This document shows, in pieces, positions 37,015-51,169 of a stretch of DNA of 64,000 bases; position 1 is the stretch's first letter; every line of letters starts with the position of its first letter. Both the position numbers and the translations under genes were made by a program. Where the stretch lies: assembly GCA_008360975.2 (NCBI GenBank), contig CM039182.1, positions 14,666,324-14,730,323 on the forward strand. Reading direction: 5' to 3'. Source of the stretch: Lichenostomus cassidix. Its lineage: Eukaryota > Chordata > Aves > Passeriformes > Meliphagidae. The notes below the pieces were generated by a model. The model had not been told where the DNA came from and made no database searches. It saw only the letters and a program-made list of their open reading frames with translations.

Positions 37015-39085
37015 TTGCCAGCATTACACTTCCCGGGATTTATGAAAACGCAATGGCATGTCAGTGCTCAAAGAGGTTCTATTATTTCTGCTTCTTCCTT
37101 AGCATATTTATTACAAGTCAGAAAGTGCATCAAGCCTGCAGTTGGTGCAACCATCTGGGTGGTTTCATAGAGATTAACTGGCACAGCAGACACTGAGTGC
37201 TGCTGCTAAGGGTGCCTATTAATCCCTCCAGTGGATGTGATGCTTCTTCACAAGCCTCATTGGTTCTAGGCTATAAAACCTGTTTCTTCCTTATCTCCTC
37301 CTTTTTCTCTCCTCCTACGTGACACTGCAATGACAAGCCAAGCACACGACAGCCAGCTGTTCAAAGGCTGCTCCTATGCAAGAGAACAGACACCCAAACC
37401 ACAGAGTTTATCAGATGTGTGCACCAATTATTCCCCACAGTCAGCTTGTTTCAGCAAGTGCTACAAGGCAGATGGAACTGGCACAGTGCAACAGCTAAAT
37501 AAACTTTGTGACACTTTGGTCCATTACCAAGAGACATAATCAGTTGTTCTGTATCAACATGTACAATTTGTTTGACAGTTTTTCGTGTTTTCCAGATTGT
37601 GACTGAGCTGAAGTTTTAGGCTGCTGGCTTGGACATTACTGTGTGTCACAGACACAAGACCCACCCACCCCCAGCTGTGAAGCATCTCCAGTTCTCAAAG
37701 GAGAGATCAATAAACATCCATAATGCAGGTAGATCAAAAGCTCCTATGAATTTAAATAGGGCAACAAATATTTAGAGCACAGCTTGTAAGAAATGTGAAA
37801 TTCAAGGCTACATTAAATGTAGGTGTGTATTAAGCCAGCAGCTTCCTCCCAATAATTATGCAAACTGTAAAGCAAAACTAGAAAGCAAAATAGTGTCATT
37901 TCTTCTATATATTGCTTATCTATGTTTCTCCTTTGTCAGCAGAGAGGCAGCTCAGCAAAGCCTAGAACTACTTTTGTCATTTCCTGGCAAAACCAATTTA
38001 GTTAGAACTTTCTGAAGTTACTGTCAAACCTTACCTTAGAACAATTGATGCAATTATGTGATTTTCACCTCAGCACTACTGCTTCAGAACAAACAAGGTA
38101 AGAGGCTTGATCTGTCATAAATGAGCATTTCAAGCTTCTGATTTCTGTTTCTGCTCCAAATATTTACAGAACAATGAAAAGCTCTCAGTTTGGAAGAGTA
38201 ATTTCCAACAGTGCCATTTGGCAAATGCAGTATTTAAAGGCATCTCCAAAGAGAACCTCTAGACTACTCAGCAGGAAAAAAAGAAAAGAGAAATATAAAC
38301 AAAGAATTACAATTAATAAAAAAAGGATATAATCCCTGAAGGGAAAGGAAGGAAAAATTAGAGATCAGCAACTCAAACAGTGAAGAAAAAAGGTCAGAAG
38401 TCCTGAAGGATGTAATCATGAACCCATTTTAAAAAGGGAAAGGCTAAAACTGTGACTGATACAATGGCCTATGGGCCAATCCAGAAAGGATGAAGTACCA
38501 TAAATCAAATGGCTTTATAGAATGTCATTGCTTGCAATTTTTGACTCGATTCTTCCTCTAGCTCCCAGGTCACAGCTTTGGCCAGACACTGCGTTTGGGA
38601 AGACTATAGCAAATTCCTACCAAAACCTGGGGAAAAGCTTTGCACTGCAGGCAGTCCTGGACACTGCTCAGGGTACAGCAAGCACACATCACTGTGGTTG
38701 AATTACAGTATTTCTGTTTGCTTCTGCAGAGAAACCAGCTTATTTGGTCTTGTTTTTTAGCTTCCTAGCCTTCTTTGGGGAGGGAATAATTTATACTATG
38801 TCTTAGAACACAAAGACCTATTGTCAAAGTCACAAGCTGCCTGTTTGCCCTAACTGGGAGAGATCCTTTGTGGTAGAGGGGGAAGGGGAACCTTTCACTT
38901 GGACAGGATGTCCTTTAGAAGAAGAATGTTTTGTTGTTTTTAATTATTACAGTTTTTTTATTAAGCAACAGAAGTTTAAAATAATTTACTTCAAGAACCT
39001 CTGAGCCAAAAGCTTGATTGTTGCTTTGCTGAGAGCTACAAAAGTAGGTGAAAAAACCCAAACTGAGTTTGGCCTGCAGAACTCT

Positions 39086-39125
39086 ACCACCACCACCATC
39101 ACCCCCCTTTATTTATTTATTTTTA
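39086..39125. repeat. Short (ACC)n and (TTTA)n simple repeats
   Basis: ACC units at about 39086-39101, then a C run and three to four TTTA units to 39125. Ordinary microsatellite sequence. Confidence 0.8.
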
Positions 39126-40123
39126 GTGGCTTGCCAGTTAAATCTCTCTAGACTACAATGAAACCAGGTTTGGGTAGCTGTCAACCCTTAAAGCTAAACA
39201 GCTACAACACTTGGCAGGTGGTTTTAAGACTTTTAGCTACGAAGAAAAACATAATAGGCTGGATAAAGTGAATGCCCAATTTTTTTTTGGCGCCCAATAC
39301 TCTTGTAAGATATACAGCCATGCTGGCCAGCTTCAGGGTCCTGAATTATGTAAATATTCCCAAACACATTGAGCTTGTCTGCCTTGCTGGACCACCCACT
39401 GGGAGTATAACTTGATGGCCATGGGAACAGTACCACTAACTATATTGTTTTTTACTGAACTCTACTGAATACACTTAACCTCCAGTGAACTGACAAAATT
39501 ACTCCTCTGTGGAGGAAGATCCACACATGTCAGCCCAGCAGGAGTTGCAGTCAGGCATCCTTTTGCAGGCAGAAGGGCACATCTCAGCTCCATAGGCTTT
39601 CATGGTTAGTTTTCACCCACCAATTTAGCAATATTCAAGGACCACACTTGTGCTTTGCTCCCCTGCTAACAGTGAAAGTATTTAACACAAAAAAATCTCT
39701 GTTTGTGGAAGCAACATAGACACCAGAAAACTTCAACTAATTGCTACATGACACAAGAGAGAAGCAATTCAGAAGTGTTAATCAGCCTGAAGCTCATTTC
39801 ATCTCAAACCATTCATCAGACTCTGCAGTTGAGCAGCAGGTTGTGTTTCACAGACTGAATCAAAGATATGAACAAGGAGTAAAACACCCCCAGGTACCAG
39901 AGGAGGCATTGTCAGGGTACAGGTCATGTAAGTGAAGTCATGTTGAGAATGAGCCATTTACACCTCCTGGGGTGTAATCCCATGATGCAACACCTAGATT
40001 AAATCTCAGACTATTACCCCAGCATATCAACCCTGTCTGCTCCCAGCAGAGGTGACTGGAGTTCCTGTTTAAACTAGCTCATTTATCCAATAAAGACAGT
40101 AGAAACAAAAAATGAGAGAGCGC

Positions 40124-40219
40124 CTCTTGTGACTCTTAGGGATGGTGCTGTGCAGGGCCAGGAGCTGGACTCAATGAGCCTTGTAGGTCCCTTACAACTC
40201 AGCATCTTCTGTGACTCTT
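40124..40219 (+). mobile_element. CR1 3' tail fragment
   Basis: GGAGCTGGACTCAATGAGCC, then TTGTAGGTCCCTTACAACTC and a TCTGTGACTCTT end, form a CR1-type 3' tail in plus orientation. The same tail is used by the SINE at 36.3 kb. TGTGACTCTT occurs at both sides (40128-40137 and 40210-40219) and may be a target duplication or the element's own terminal repeat. Confidence 0.8.
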
Positions 40220-43200
40220 GAAGTGCTTCCCTTGAAGACACCTCTACCTTTCCATCCCAAAGCCTGGTCTCTAAGCCTTGATCCCTTTCAACTCCTGCTT
40301 TTCTCCTCTGTCTCTCCAAAGTATTGCACAGGGAGGAAGTGGCCTGCTGTGGAAGGCTGCTTGTGACATCAGAAGTACAAGAAAATGAGCCTAATAGTTT
40401 TTGATTTACCTGAAGTGTTTGCTGAGAAGAATATGTGTGGAGCCACATTTTCTCTGACAATTAACTTCCATGGAGTTGTGCTGTCATGACATTTCATGGT
40501 CTACATTCAGTTTCTCACAGGCACTGGAAGCCACTCATAAAATTCTACTAAATTACTGGCCCCTACATTTAAATCAAAAATATTTGTCCATTCAATATTT
40601 CACTAGAAATGTGCTACTTCTATGCTGGCTTCAATCAAGCTGTAAAGTACTTGTGATATCAAATATAAGTCTTTCATAGCTGCAATTCAAAATTATGCCC
40701 CAATTTTACTTATAACTATTTTTACCTAAGTCCAAACAAGCCAGCACAGGCAGTATATGAGCTTTGGTCATTTGAGACAAAAGTTTACACATAAATCAAA
40801 AGTGCAGAGCCAATTAATTGCAAGCAGAAGACTGTTCAAAATTAAGTCCTCATGACACTCTTCCAGAAGCACGACACAGAGGCAAGTAGATCATGGGCAG
40901 TTTTAACATTGGGCTACAAGACACAGCAGTAAACTTGGTCCAAAAATCAATACAGTGTCTTAAAAAAGGAGAACTTCTCTTTTGCATAAGAATATTAGCC
41001 CAACACTCGCACAACACATTTTCCTACCTATCTTACCACCATTGTCTTGAGTCTCTAAATCAAGCAACTGAGGCAATCACGAGCACAGTATGACAGACCT
41101 CACATCACAAACATTTAAATGTTGACATCCCACCTCATGAGGTGAAAGCAAAGCACTGAGGAAACTCACAGAGCTCACAGGCCCTCCAGTTTTTGTCTCT
41201 TCTCCTACCATCTAGCCCGAGCCACCATAGTGTCACTCACCTGTCCTACATGTTCACTCCCACACTGAGCACTTCTTTGCAAACCCTGACGCTTCCTCTG
41301 CTGCTAATTCAGCACCCACACTGACACATCCATGGTGAGCAGGTCTGGGCAACCCACAGGGCTTGAGAGGAAGGGAAAAAAACTTCTGACAGAGCAGGTC
41401 CCTGATCTGTATGGTCGTGTAGCCAATTGATGCTGTTGGAGAGAGTGGTTCTGGAGCAAACTGGCAATGGAGAGACAAGTGGGAAGGATTCCTAAAGTGA
41501 TATTTTAAAGCAAGGTTGCCACTTTCACTATTCCTACCTGCCAATCCAAACCATCAGCTGCGTAAAGTAGTCAGAAGAACAAGCCTGGTAACCTTGGCCT
41601 TAAAGATTTGCAGAACATGATCCAGTAGGTATGCTGCAGTGTCTAACATAAGTGGACAGCAACCATCATTCCTGACAATAGTAGGAAAGGATGGGACTGG
41701 CCTCACCAGACAGTATGCAATTTCCTAGCTATTAACAAAAAACTGAGGAGACCTTATTTTGAAACTTACCCCCCTGAAGCCTGAATCCACTCCAAGACAA
41801 CCTTAAACACAAGGCCTGAACAGCAAGGCTGCTCTTGGCCTCTCTTGTTTAAAGCAGAGCAGCTATGAAGAACACAAAGTTTCATCCATGATTTTATGGG
41901 TTTTTTTCTTCAATTAGTAATTGCTATGAATCCTAGTTAATATGTCTGGAACACATTACTTGCTCAGAGAACAAAATGTTGGACAGAAGTGTCGATACTA
42001 TGTTTTCTCCTTTGACTTAACCCTTAAAAACCTTTGTAGCCAACAAATACACATAATCCAAATAGCCAGTAACACAATTAACACCAGAAAATGTAAGCCT
42101 CTATGACTCATTCTGAGTACATGCCAGGATGGATCATTTTTCTTTGCCCACCTAAACATAGCTCTTACACAGAAAGGGTTTGTGACTTCATCTAATGACT
42201 GAACAGCAAAGGCTTCCAGCCTCTGATCAGAAGAGAAATGCCAACCATTTGCATATACAGGAGCTTTTTTCTAACTTCATAACTTTCAGTTCCTTTCAGA
42301 GTTCCTCTGATCCAAACATTTATCTCTTAGCTGGCACACTATGCTGTAAAGGAGTATGCAATCATCAAACCTATCCTTTCAAGCTCTGATGTACTTCAAG
42401 ACAACCAATTCTTTGCTACCTTTTCAAAGAACTTAACCTAACCAGGTTTTCTACACTTAAACATGCCACCTCGTTAAGATCTCCATCTGGACAGGTCACT
42501 CTTCAGATACACACAGCAATCAGGAGCCCTGATGAAGACCTGGTATAGATTCCTACATTCCAATCCTGCTGGCACCAGCATTGAGCCTGCCTGGCCCTTC
42601 ACTGCACAGCTCACAGCTGCTCAAAGGGGCAACACGTTTGTGTAAGTCTGTTTGCCCTCTACAGACATTTATACACACATCTACCTGCCTGATCCACACT
42701 CCTCCAAAATCCTTGGGACATGTCAAACGTAGATTTACATGGTATTTCATAAAATTTACCTTTGTCAGCATACGTGGTTAGTTCAGTTAGTTCTTATTGC
42801 TCTGAATAAGCCAAAGGACCCTTATCCTTTCTAGAAACATCAACAAGGGGGAACAAAAAAAAAAATCAAAGTTATCCACACATTAAATACAAACCATTTT
42901 GGTAAACAGATGTTTCTTCCACAAGTGTTCTAATTGACTAATATTTTGGGTACATAACCATTCTAGTCAATCATCACAGTCCTAGATGATTGCTACATAA
43001 AGCAGAATTGACCACAGGAAAACTCCAAATGGTTTTGTTCATTCTCAGTACAGTTGGTTGACTGAAAGTGCAATGTTGATTTTTTGCAGAGTTACAGTTT
43101 CCAATAATTCCACATATAAACTGACAAAGCATTTTGACAACAGCAAAACCACATCTGTCACAATTACATTTGTATCATACCTTTACATATCTGTGCAATG

Positions 43201-46200
43201 ACAAACAGAGTAATTTAGTATGTAGAGCTCTATAAACAAAACACATTCTATACTGTTTTTAAAGTACAGTTAAAGGGATGGAAGTAAGAAAAGATGGGAA
43301 ACTTCAACCTGAGAATTTTGTATTTAAATCTGTAATTCAGCCTTTAAAGACCTGAGTTAATTTTGCAGGTATGAAGTTGCCCATTCTAAAACTCAGCCTC
43401 CATCTAAAAATGCAGTTTCCTTACTTGCCAAGCCAACCCTCACTATCCTATCAGAATGAAAGGATGGGAGTTGAGCTGTGTTTTTGAAGTGTACAACTGT
43501 GTACAATTCACACAGCTTTTCCTGAGTACAACTCAGGGAGTTAGCATATGTTTCTTATCTGAAACAGGTTAGTAAAAACTAACTCTAGGGCATGCAGTAA
43601 GCTTTATTTGCCTCAGCTTCAAGTTGCTTAGAATTACCAACACTGAAGCCTTGAGTCTGCTCTTCAAATGAATTATATACTCTGGATGTTTGACTACAAT
43701 AAGAAATACATCATTCAAGGTTAGCTTTACTCACTGCAAAAAAAAGCTACTTCTCTTCACAATGAAGAGGTAAAAAAGTGAAATCTGTGCTGCTGGAGCA
43801 ACAATTGTGTCAGTTATTCAGCTCCAGTTGCCAATGTTAAAACATCTGGCAATTTATTTTTATTGGAACTGAAGGCAGGCAGGTGTTACAATGACTGACA
43901 CCAAAGCCAAGTGAACCCAGGTCTCAACTCCCAGACCTAACTTGTGGCTACAGGGTTAGCCTTACCAAACCCTAGACACCACTGGAATGGCAACAGCTGC
44001 CTGAAATGGTGCTTTCAGTAGGATTTCACCTCACTTTCAGGGCCAGTTGCCACTTAAGAGAAAATGACATTGAAATACTGTCCATTTTTCACTCTAATAT
44101 AAACAGTTGGGGCAACTATTTTCTAAGAGTTAAAGGGTTATTCTAGCTGTCTCTAAGGCTTAACTGGGCTTCTTGTCAGAAAGGGCGAGATTGAAAAAGT
44201 CACATGTGAGGCACATATGACTTGCATATTCTCTAGATCATTTGGTGCAACTGTTTTGAAACATTAATCCACACTCCTTTATCCTTCTGCAGAGAGCTAA
44301 TAGGAGACAGTGCTACCTTTGTTTTGTTTTAGGGAGTAGACAGTAATTTTGTCTAAATCTACAGCTGATATAACAGAGCAAGAATGAAATCCTGCACATC
44401 TTTCCTGACTGCCAAGAATATTACAGGTATAAGCCATAAGGAGCACATTTGGCAGTCATTAGCTCCATGGAAATATTATTTACTTCTCACAGTACTTTGG
44501 CACACAATCTCTGGACTAACACCTGAATATAGTCCCTTTGTAACAGACACTGGTAACACCATGGCATTTTTTGGCGTCAAATGGCACAGTTCTGTCAGGA
44601 AATTGCACACTTCCTTCATAATGGACTGATGGAGCCTCAAGTTGCTTTAGAAATGTATCTGGCCTTAAATATTATGACACATGATGCTTGATCTCCAAGT
44701 CCCTCGTGATGTTTTTTTGCATACATGAAGAGAGACATGCCTGGAAAACCAAATTATTTTAATCTGGGTCTTTGAAAATAGACTTTACAGATTTTTTTTT
44801 AGCTCTGAAAACTGACATCATTAGAACAAAGAGAGACCATTCCATCAACTAAATCCAAAAAAATCAGCAAAGAGTTAATGCATAATTGTTGCACCCTCTC
44901 TACTGAAAGACTCCCTTCAACACACCACCACGTGAATCAGTGACATCAGAAGCATTTTTATCACCAGTTACCCAATGCATTCTTATCTGCTTAAGGCAGA
45001 CTCCAAGTAGGACATGTTTTGCTCATTAAAAATCACGACCTTCCAATGTGTCTATTAACTCTAAAGTGTCTAGCTGGGAATATAGCAAAATCAGTGAGTA
45101 AATAAGGTGAGACCATTGCGCACATCAATTCCTTTGCAAATTCCCTATTCTCCTCCAGTAGCCAAATGGAGGCTTCTCCATGGAGAAACAGAAGTCAGAA
45201 GCTTTTGCATTCAGCAAGAAAAACACTGCAGACTGCAAGGCCTCTGCAAAGTGAATAATCTCAGCCACCCTCTTACTGCAAACTATTCCACAGCTTTTGC
45301 CTCCTGAAAATTACAGTGTAATTTCCATCCACAATAGCAAACACATGTTGGAACAAACATGAACTCAAACAATGGCAATTTAAACTAAATAAGCTAGTGC
45401 AATTTTCTCCTCTGTTCATTATATTAAAGGTTTCATAGACAAGAACTGATCTTGTGAACATGTTCTAAGAAAGTAAAATGGCAATGATGCATTTAAAAAA
45501 CCCCAAAACCACAAACCACAAATTTCACACATTCTTAATCACCTATTGCATAAAAAATATATTAAACTATATACAACTTTCAAACCACTTAACATAAACC
45601 TAGACAAGAGAAACCTCAGCTCATACTGTGTTATAATGTGTAAGACAGGCATTTTCCAAAAAGAAAACTGGCAAAAGACTCCAATGACCTGTTTGGATAT
45701 CTTGGTCACAAATGGCTCAACTCCACCATCTCCAAGTCTACCTGGACTCACTGTGAGGGGAAAATGTGCACTACCATTTTACTTTACCTCTACTAGATAG
45801 TTTTAGGGAGTTCTGTGTACAGTCATAATCTCTGTTCTCTGCATAAAAAGTAAACATGGCATAGTTTAAAGACAGATTAAAGCTGCTTGTATTTTTCCAC
45901 TACCTTATCCCATATAAACTCCCAAACACAAAGAATTTAGCAAAGAAATGTCAAGTGCAAAGCTACAGTCCTGCTGAATAAAGCTCAGAGAAATCTGAAA
46001 TCCTCCTTTCTAGTGGAAAATTTTGCAAAAAATGTCATTTAGCAATGCATGGGAGAAGTAGAATTAGCGCTTACATTGAGATGGGGAAGAAAATTTACCA
46101 GTTCTAACAAGTTTAAATATCTGCTGCAAAAAGAGGAGCTGATATTGTTACTTTTCATCAATCAAAATGTTTCTTGCATTGCACCATTAGTGCATTTGAA

Positions 46201-47027
46201 TTTGAAATTGAAGTTAAGAGCTTCTACAAACTGTGGGGTATCTAACATCCATATCTGATGTCTCCATGGTCTGTTTTAAGGCTTTAGGGCATTGACACCT
46301 TCTAGCAGGTTTACAGGAGCACAACAGGCATGTTAAAATGGTAGAGCAATTTATAGCAACTTGCTTTTAAAAATATAATTGGCAAAGAAAAAAAAAATCA
46401 GAGCATATAAAAAAGGATGCTGATTCAAAATACTAATTTTATTGGAAGCAATGTAAAAACATTTAAAAGTCAGGTATCAGACTGAAGCACACATCTGTTA
46501 TAAAATACAAAAATTAAGAAGCTGTCTGAAGAAGTATATTGATCAGGCAGTTTCTTCCTAACCCTTGCTACTTCTGCAGGTAGAAGGATTCAATCTCCTG
46601 TAAAATACACAGATAGAGGTGATTATTTAAATGTATATCCAATTAAGTCTGTGTGAGAAAGATTCACTATATGGAGGTGCTTATTCCAATAAAATATTCC
46701 TATCTCTAAACTCAAAGTCGTTTTAAAATAGTAATGCTCCAGACATGTTCTGTCTTCTGGTATCCCCAGGGCTGAAACAAAAGTTTATATAATTCAGAAT
46801 AAATTTCTAGATCTATTTGACAGAGAAATAGAGATCTATAATCCAAAGAAAATGGAAGGTGGTCTTAAATTCCTAGTTCCTGAAAGGGAAATTGAGAAGC
46901 AGAAATTTTTTTGTCAAGGACACTATTCTTGTGTTTCTGGTGATTAACATACAGCACCTGGAATATCCTTGAAGCGAGGCAACTCCCCTTCCAATCCCCC
47001 TGTCCCTTGTGCTCCCCCCCTGCTAAC

Positions 47028-47103
47028 AGGCTGGAATAAACCCACTCACATTTCAGCCTGACAACGCTGCAAATTTTCTCAAACAAATGGCTCGAGCAAC
47101 TGC
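47028..47103 (+). repeat. Diverged 76-bp direct repeat, copy 1
   Basis: It matches 47526-47601 at 68 of 76 positions (about 89%). It contains GGCTGGAATAAACCCACTC and ends with TGGCTCGAGCAACTGC, identical in both copies over the last 16 bases. Several differences are CpG-to-TpG/CpA type. The flanks differ. An AATAAA in the unit suggests, without proof, a remnant of a transposable-element end. Confidence 0.85.
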
Positions 47104-47525
47104 AAGCAAAGATATTGCTGCAGGACAGGAGGGTGAAACAGTGCCAATAACTTCTACCTGCAGTGTCCTGGCAATGTTTAAAAGTAAGAGAATAAAAAGT
47201 TCAAGGAAGTTTTCCTGAGAACTCTTCAAGTCTCAAAATGCAGCACAGTTATCCAAAGCAACAGTACTCACATGTATTTATAGAACTTGTTAAACACAAG
47301 AGAAAATTACCACTGAAAAGTTTTGTTATTACAAAAGTGTTCTTATAGCTGTTTGTAGTACTGTGGCTAAGGTTAACCTAATAAAACCGAAAAAGAGAAA
47401 CACATCACACAAACCAACCGGCGACAGGACTTTCCATTCATAGCAGAATGAACTCATCTTCTAAGCAAAACCACGAGAATAAAAACACAAAATGCCTTAA
47501 GGAAGGCTGAAGGACTGGCATGCAC

Positions 47526-47601
47526 AGGCTGGAATAAACCCACTCGCATTTCAAGCTGACAATGCTGTGAATATTCTCAAACAACTGGCTCGAGCAACTG
47601 C
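47526..47601 (+). repeat. Diverged 76-bp direct repeat, copy 2
   Basis: Partner of 47028-47103, 498 bp downstream in the same orientation. This copy keeps more CpG (CACTCGCATT against CACTCACATT), although copy 1 has ACAACG where this one has ACAATG. The similarity fades at both edges. Confidence 0.85.
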
Positions 47602-49574
47602 GTGCAAGCTCCCCGAGTGATGTGCTACTTACTTCAGGATCCTGTAAAAAATCCACTTGTCTGCCTTTACACAAAGAGGACAGAAAGAAGATACAGATGC
47701 AGCAAAAGGGGTCAAAGTCTTCTCAAAATAGTTACTGATAACGCCTGAAGCTCTCTTTGGCCAAGTACTTCATAATTCTTGTTTTAGAGAAGTTCCTTGC
47801 ATCAGCTAAGATTCTTTTCCCAAGAACCTAACACTCACCCGCTTAGAAAACAGAAAAGTGACTTCACAAAAGTTACCAAATATCAACATGCATGGCTGGC
47901 AAGTACATGTGCAGTCAAGATGATTCAGATAAGTCAGATAAATTTAGAACAGCGCTTTCCTAAAAGCATGCGTTCACCAAATGCAGTAAATATGCAGGAG
48001 CTATATCCAAGTGCTGATTCCAAACATCAGAGCAAAAAATTTATTAGTGAAAATCTCCTTTTAAGAGTTCGCTGCCATCTGAAGTCCTCAACAGTGTTAT
48101 TCCTTGATCTGCCTTTAGTATTTCCATCCATCACTGGATTTATCCACATAAAAAGCTATAGGCTCTCCAACCTCAGAGGACTAAGCCAAATGCAGTGTGG
48201 CAACCTCACATAGGACCAGCCTTTTATGGTTGGAACAGTAGAGCTTTGATACAGCTAATCTACCATAAATAGCTCTTGAAACTCAGAAGGATCAAATCAG
48301 CTGTTGCAACAGTCCCAGCCTGTAGCTGCTTCAAATCCAATTATACTGTCAACTCTGTCTTGCAGCTCTCCTTTTTTTCCCCTCATCCAAAACATTTTTA
48401 GTCCTCCTCCTGCCAGAAATTGGAAGCTGCTAAGGCAAACACAGCAGAATCAAACCCATTAAATAAAAATTTTAAACAAATGCACAAGTATTCTTACAAT
48501 TACCTTAACGAAGACAAGCTTTATTCTCTTACAAAGCAGCTTAAGTATTTGATACCCATAAAAAAGAAGTTATCAGCCCTGACTTATTATGCAAACACAT
48601 AATTTGAAATAAGCAAACAGTTCCAAGAGCAGCAAGCACAGCTTTGCAAGGTGGGTGAAATTAAACAGATAAACTTCATGGAGCACTATCCATGTTCCAA
48701 ATTAAGGCATAAGGCACCGAATTGTTTACGTATTTTTTCTGTAACCTAAATACACTTAAGAAGTACTACAACACCCTATTATAAATCCTTGAATTACAAT
48801 ATTTCCTTTCAGATAGCTAGAACCATTTTCCCACAAAGAAGTTGAGAACTATAATTTAAGAATTCTTACAGAATTAAAAGTTTCTAAAATATATGTTTAC
48901 TAACTATATAAGTTAGTATAACTGAAAATTACTACTAGGACTACAAAAGAATAGTAATTACTGAGAAACCAGTGCAGTGACATTGTTCTGGAAAAAAAAA
49001 ATCAGGTTTGGATCCAATGAAACACAGGTGAGCAGCATTATCTTCATGGTTCACTTCACAGTGCAAAGAAACAGTGCACAACGCAAGTGCGTAAGTACAT
49101 ACAAATAAAAGGTATTTTTCCAACCATATATTATTAACGTCCCACCAGTCTTTCCAAAACATTACATCCCAAAACATCAATTACTCCAAGTGCAGTACAG
49201 GAACTCTGGTACTTCAAAGGGGAAGAAGTGTCTTGTGGGTACAGTCTGTATCTGTCTCCCACAAGCACGTAAATTCTGAACATTGCCAGGGCATGCTCCT
49301 AAAATACTGGGCAGTATCTACACTACATCTAGACATCAATCCTTCTTGTTCAAGCAAGGCTAGAAGAGGATTGCCAATTCCTGGTATGCAAACTGCTTTA
49401 AGGGCCTCTAGAAGCTACTGTAATGGAAGGATCAAAATAAAAAAATCAACATCTTTCACTTAATGGAAAATTGTCAGCCACACACCAGCTTATTGGTCTT
49501 TGCGCTTGGGTTACATTTTATCATCTAATTTAAAGGGCCTGGGTTTTAACAGATTTGCAAAGCATGTAACATAC

Positions 49575-49602
49575 CTTGAACACAAAAAGAGTCACTAATT
49601 GC
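49575..49602 (-). other. SVIL: Splice-bounded 28-nt segment, possible alternative exon
   Basis: An excellent acceptor (GTTTTGTTATTGTCTTTGCAG) and a fair donor (TCAAG|gtatgt) enclose 28 nt. In the frame after exon 55821-55908 it reads Arg, then QLVTLFVFK, and ends in phase 0. That does not fit exon 17291-17343, so inclusion there would shift the frame. It may be a cryptic or noncoding exon. Confidence 0.25.
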
Positions 49603-50833
49603 CTGCAAAGACAATAACAAAACAACTTCAATTAAGTGTGGGTGGGTGAAATGAACTGGTTTGCTACCTCCTTTAAATTATTCTTGGAGAACCCAGCTGG
49701 GCCAACTGCTGAAAGTCTCAGTAAAGTCAAAGAGCTATAAGAAGGCACAGAGAGTTTTCTCTTTAGAGCCTAGCAAATGCCCTACTGAATCAATTCAGAT
49801 ACATGGGGGACAGTGAGCTTTTCATTAGCATGGAGTAAACTCAGCATGTGACAAGTAGATTAAACAGACCAGCAAGATCTGCCTGAGTAAGTTTATCACT
49901 TTGAATAGAGCTTGTAGAACATGTCGCATTATGCTTCTGCATTGTGGTGAAAAAAAAGTAGCTGAACCAACTGCTGACAAAAGTTCAACAGAGCTCTTAA
50001 AAATGCAGCAGGCATGCTTGCAGCTGGTATAGAGAAAGAGCAGCCGAGAGCACTCTGCCACAGCACAACCACTGGTGCTTTATGCCCTATCCATAACCAT
50101 TAAAATCCAAGGTCTTTTATTACTGTGGAATTTGAAGGATGCAAGTTATGACATGGAAACACACCCCCTCTCTAGAAGCAAGACAGGGATTGCTTGTTTC
50201 TTTTATAGAAACCACTCTACATTCATTCTCCATATCACACAAGAAGCTATGTTGAAGATTTCACATTTGTACCTAATTACAGAAATAAAAATGCTGCATG
50301 TGCTTTTTCATAGAACATAGGCTTCCTTGACTATAAGCACATAAAGCAGAGCTGCCTACCACAGAAATACAGCAGATCCTTCCCCTTCCTCCCCAATACA
50401 AAACTTCTGTAAACACAGAGTAGAGGAAGCCACAGACAATACATTAGTTAACCACCATCCCTTTACAATGAGCCTAAGAGCCAGAATGTATCTTCCAGAC
50501 ACAATCAGCTCTATCATCAAAGAGAGTAAGACATCATGTACTTCTCAAGCCACAGGTTCTGTCCCAATGAAGACAGAAGTACAAATTAACAGACACACTT
50601 CTGATACCAAGGTCTTGCTTTTTAGGAGAGGATACGTGTTTCAATGGGCAACAGTCAAGAAATAACACCAGTGAGTGAAGTGCACACAGCGTGCAAAGTC
50701 TGGATTAAAGCATTCTCTTACTTAACAATTCAGCTTCCCAGTTTACAGATATGTTCTTTGGGGCTAGGGAGGGGAGGGGAAGGAGAGACTTCCCAGAAAA
50801 AATCCCAGACAAATTTAATAAAAAGTGACTTAC

Positions 50834-50865
50834 CAGCATCCATTGTTAGAATCATGACCCCACTT
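50834..50865 (-). other. SVIL: Splice-bounded 32-nt segment with ATG, possible alternative exon
   Basis: The acceptor GCTTCCTGCTTCCTGGGACACAG-type tract (ending GGGACACAG) is pyrimidine-rich, and the donor GATGCTG|gtaagt is strong. The 32 nt contain two in-frame ATGs (MILTMDA) and end with one base of a codon. That phase fits exon 14361-14427 (giving Asp) and exon 4326-4377 (giving Glu, MDAELRKLFEPN), so it might begin a shorter SVIL isoform. It does not fit exon 17291-17343. Confidence 0.33.
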
Positions 50866-51106
50866 CTGTGTCCCAGGAAGCAGGAAGCCTTACCCATCCA
50901 GTGTATGCGAATGACTCAGAAGGACAGCATGGCTTTGTTTCAGCTTATATCTTCTGGCTCATTCACCCCTCCTCCCCTTTGTGGGATAAAAGTGTTGCCT
51001 GTGCCTGGCCATCCCCATTGGCTCAGCTAGGGGAACCTACTCATTTAGCACATTCAAGTTTCTGTGAGAGCCTAAAGTGACTCACAGAGGAGTTTTTATT
51101 TATCTT

Positions 51107-51169
51107 AAAAAAAAAAACCCACCAAGCACCAACAACATTTAAAAAAAAAAACAAACCCAACACAAACAC
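51107..51169. repeat. A-rich low-complexity tract
   Basis: Two A11 runs separated by CA-rich sequence. Nothing else is recognisable. Confidence 0.8.

Noticed and set aside
47797..48213. 138-aa plus-strand frame
   Set aside because: Protein-like over short stretches only. It lies on the opposite strand to the gene, without a promoter, splice context or family similarity.
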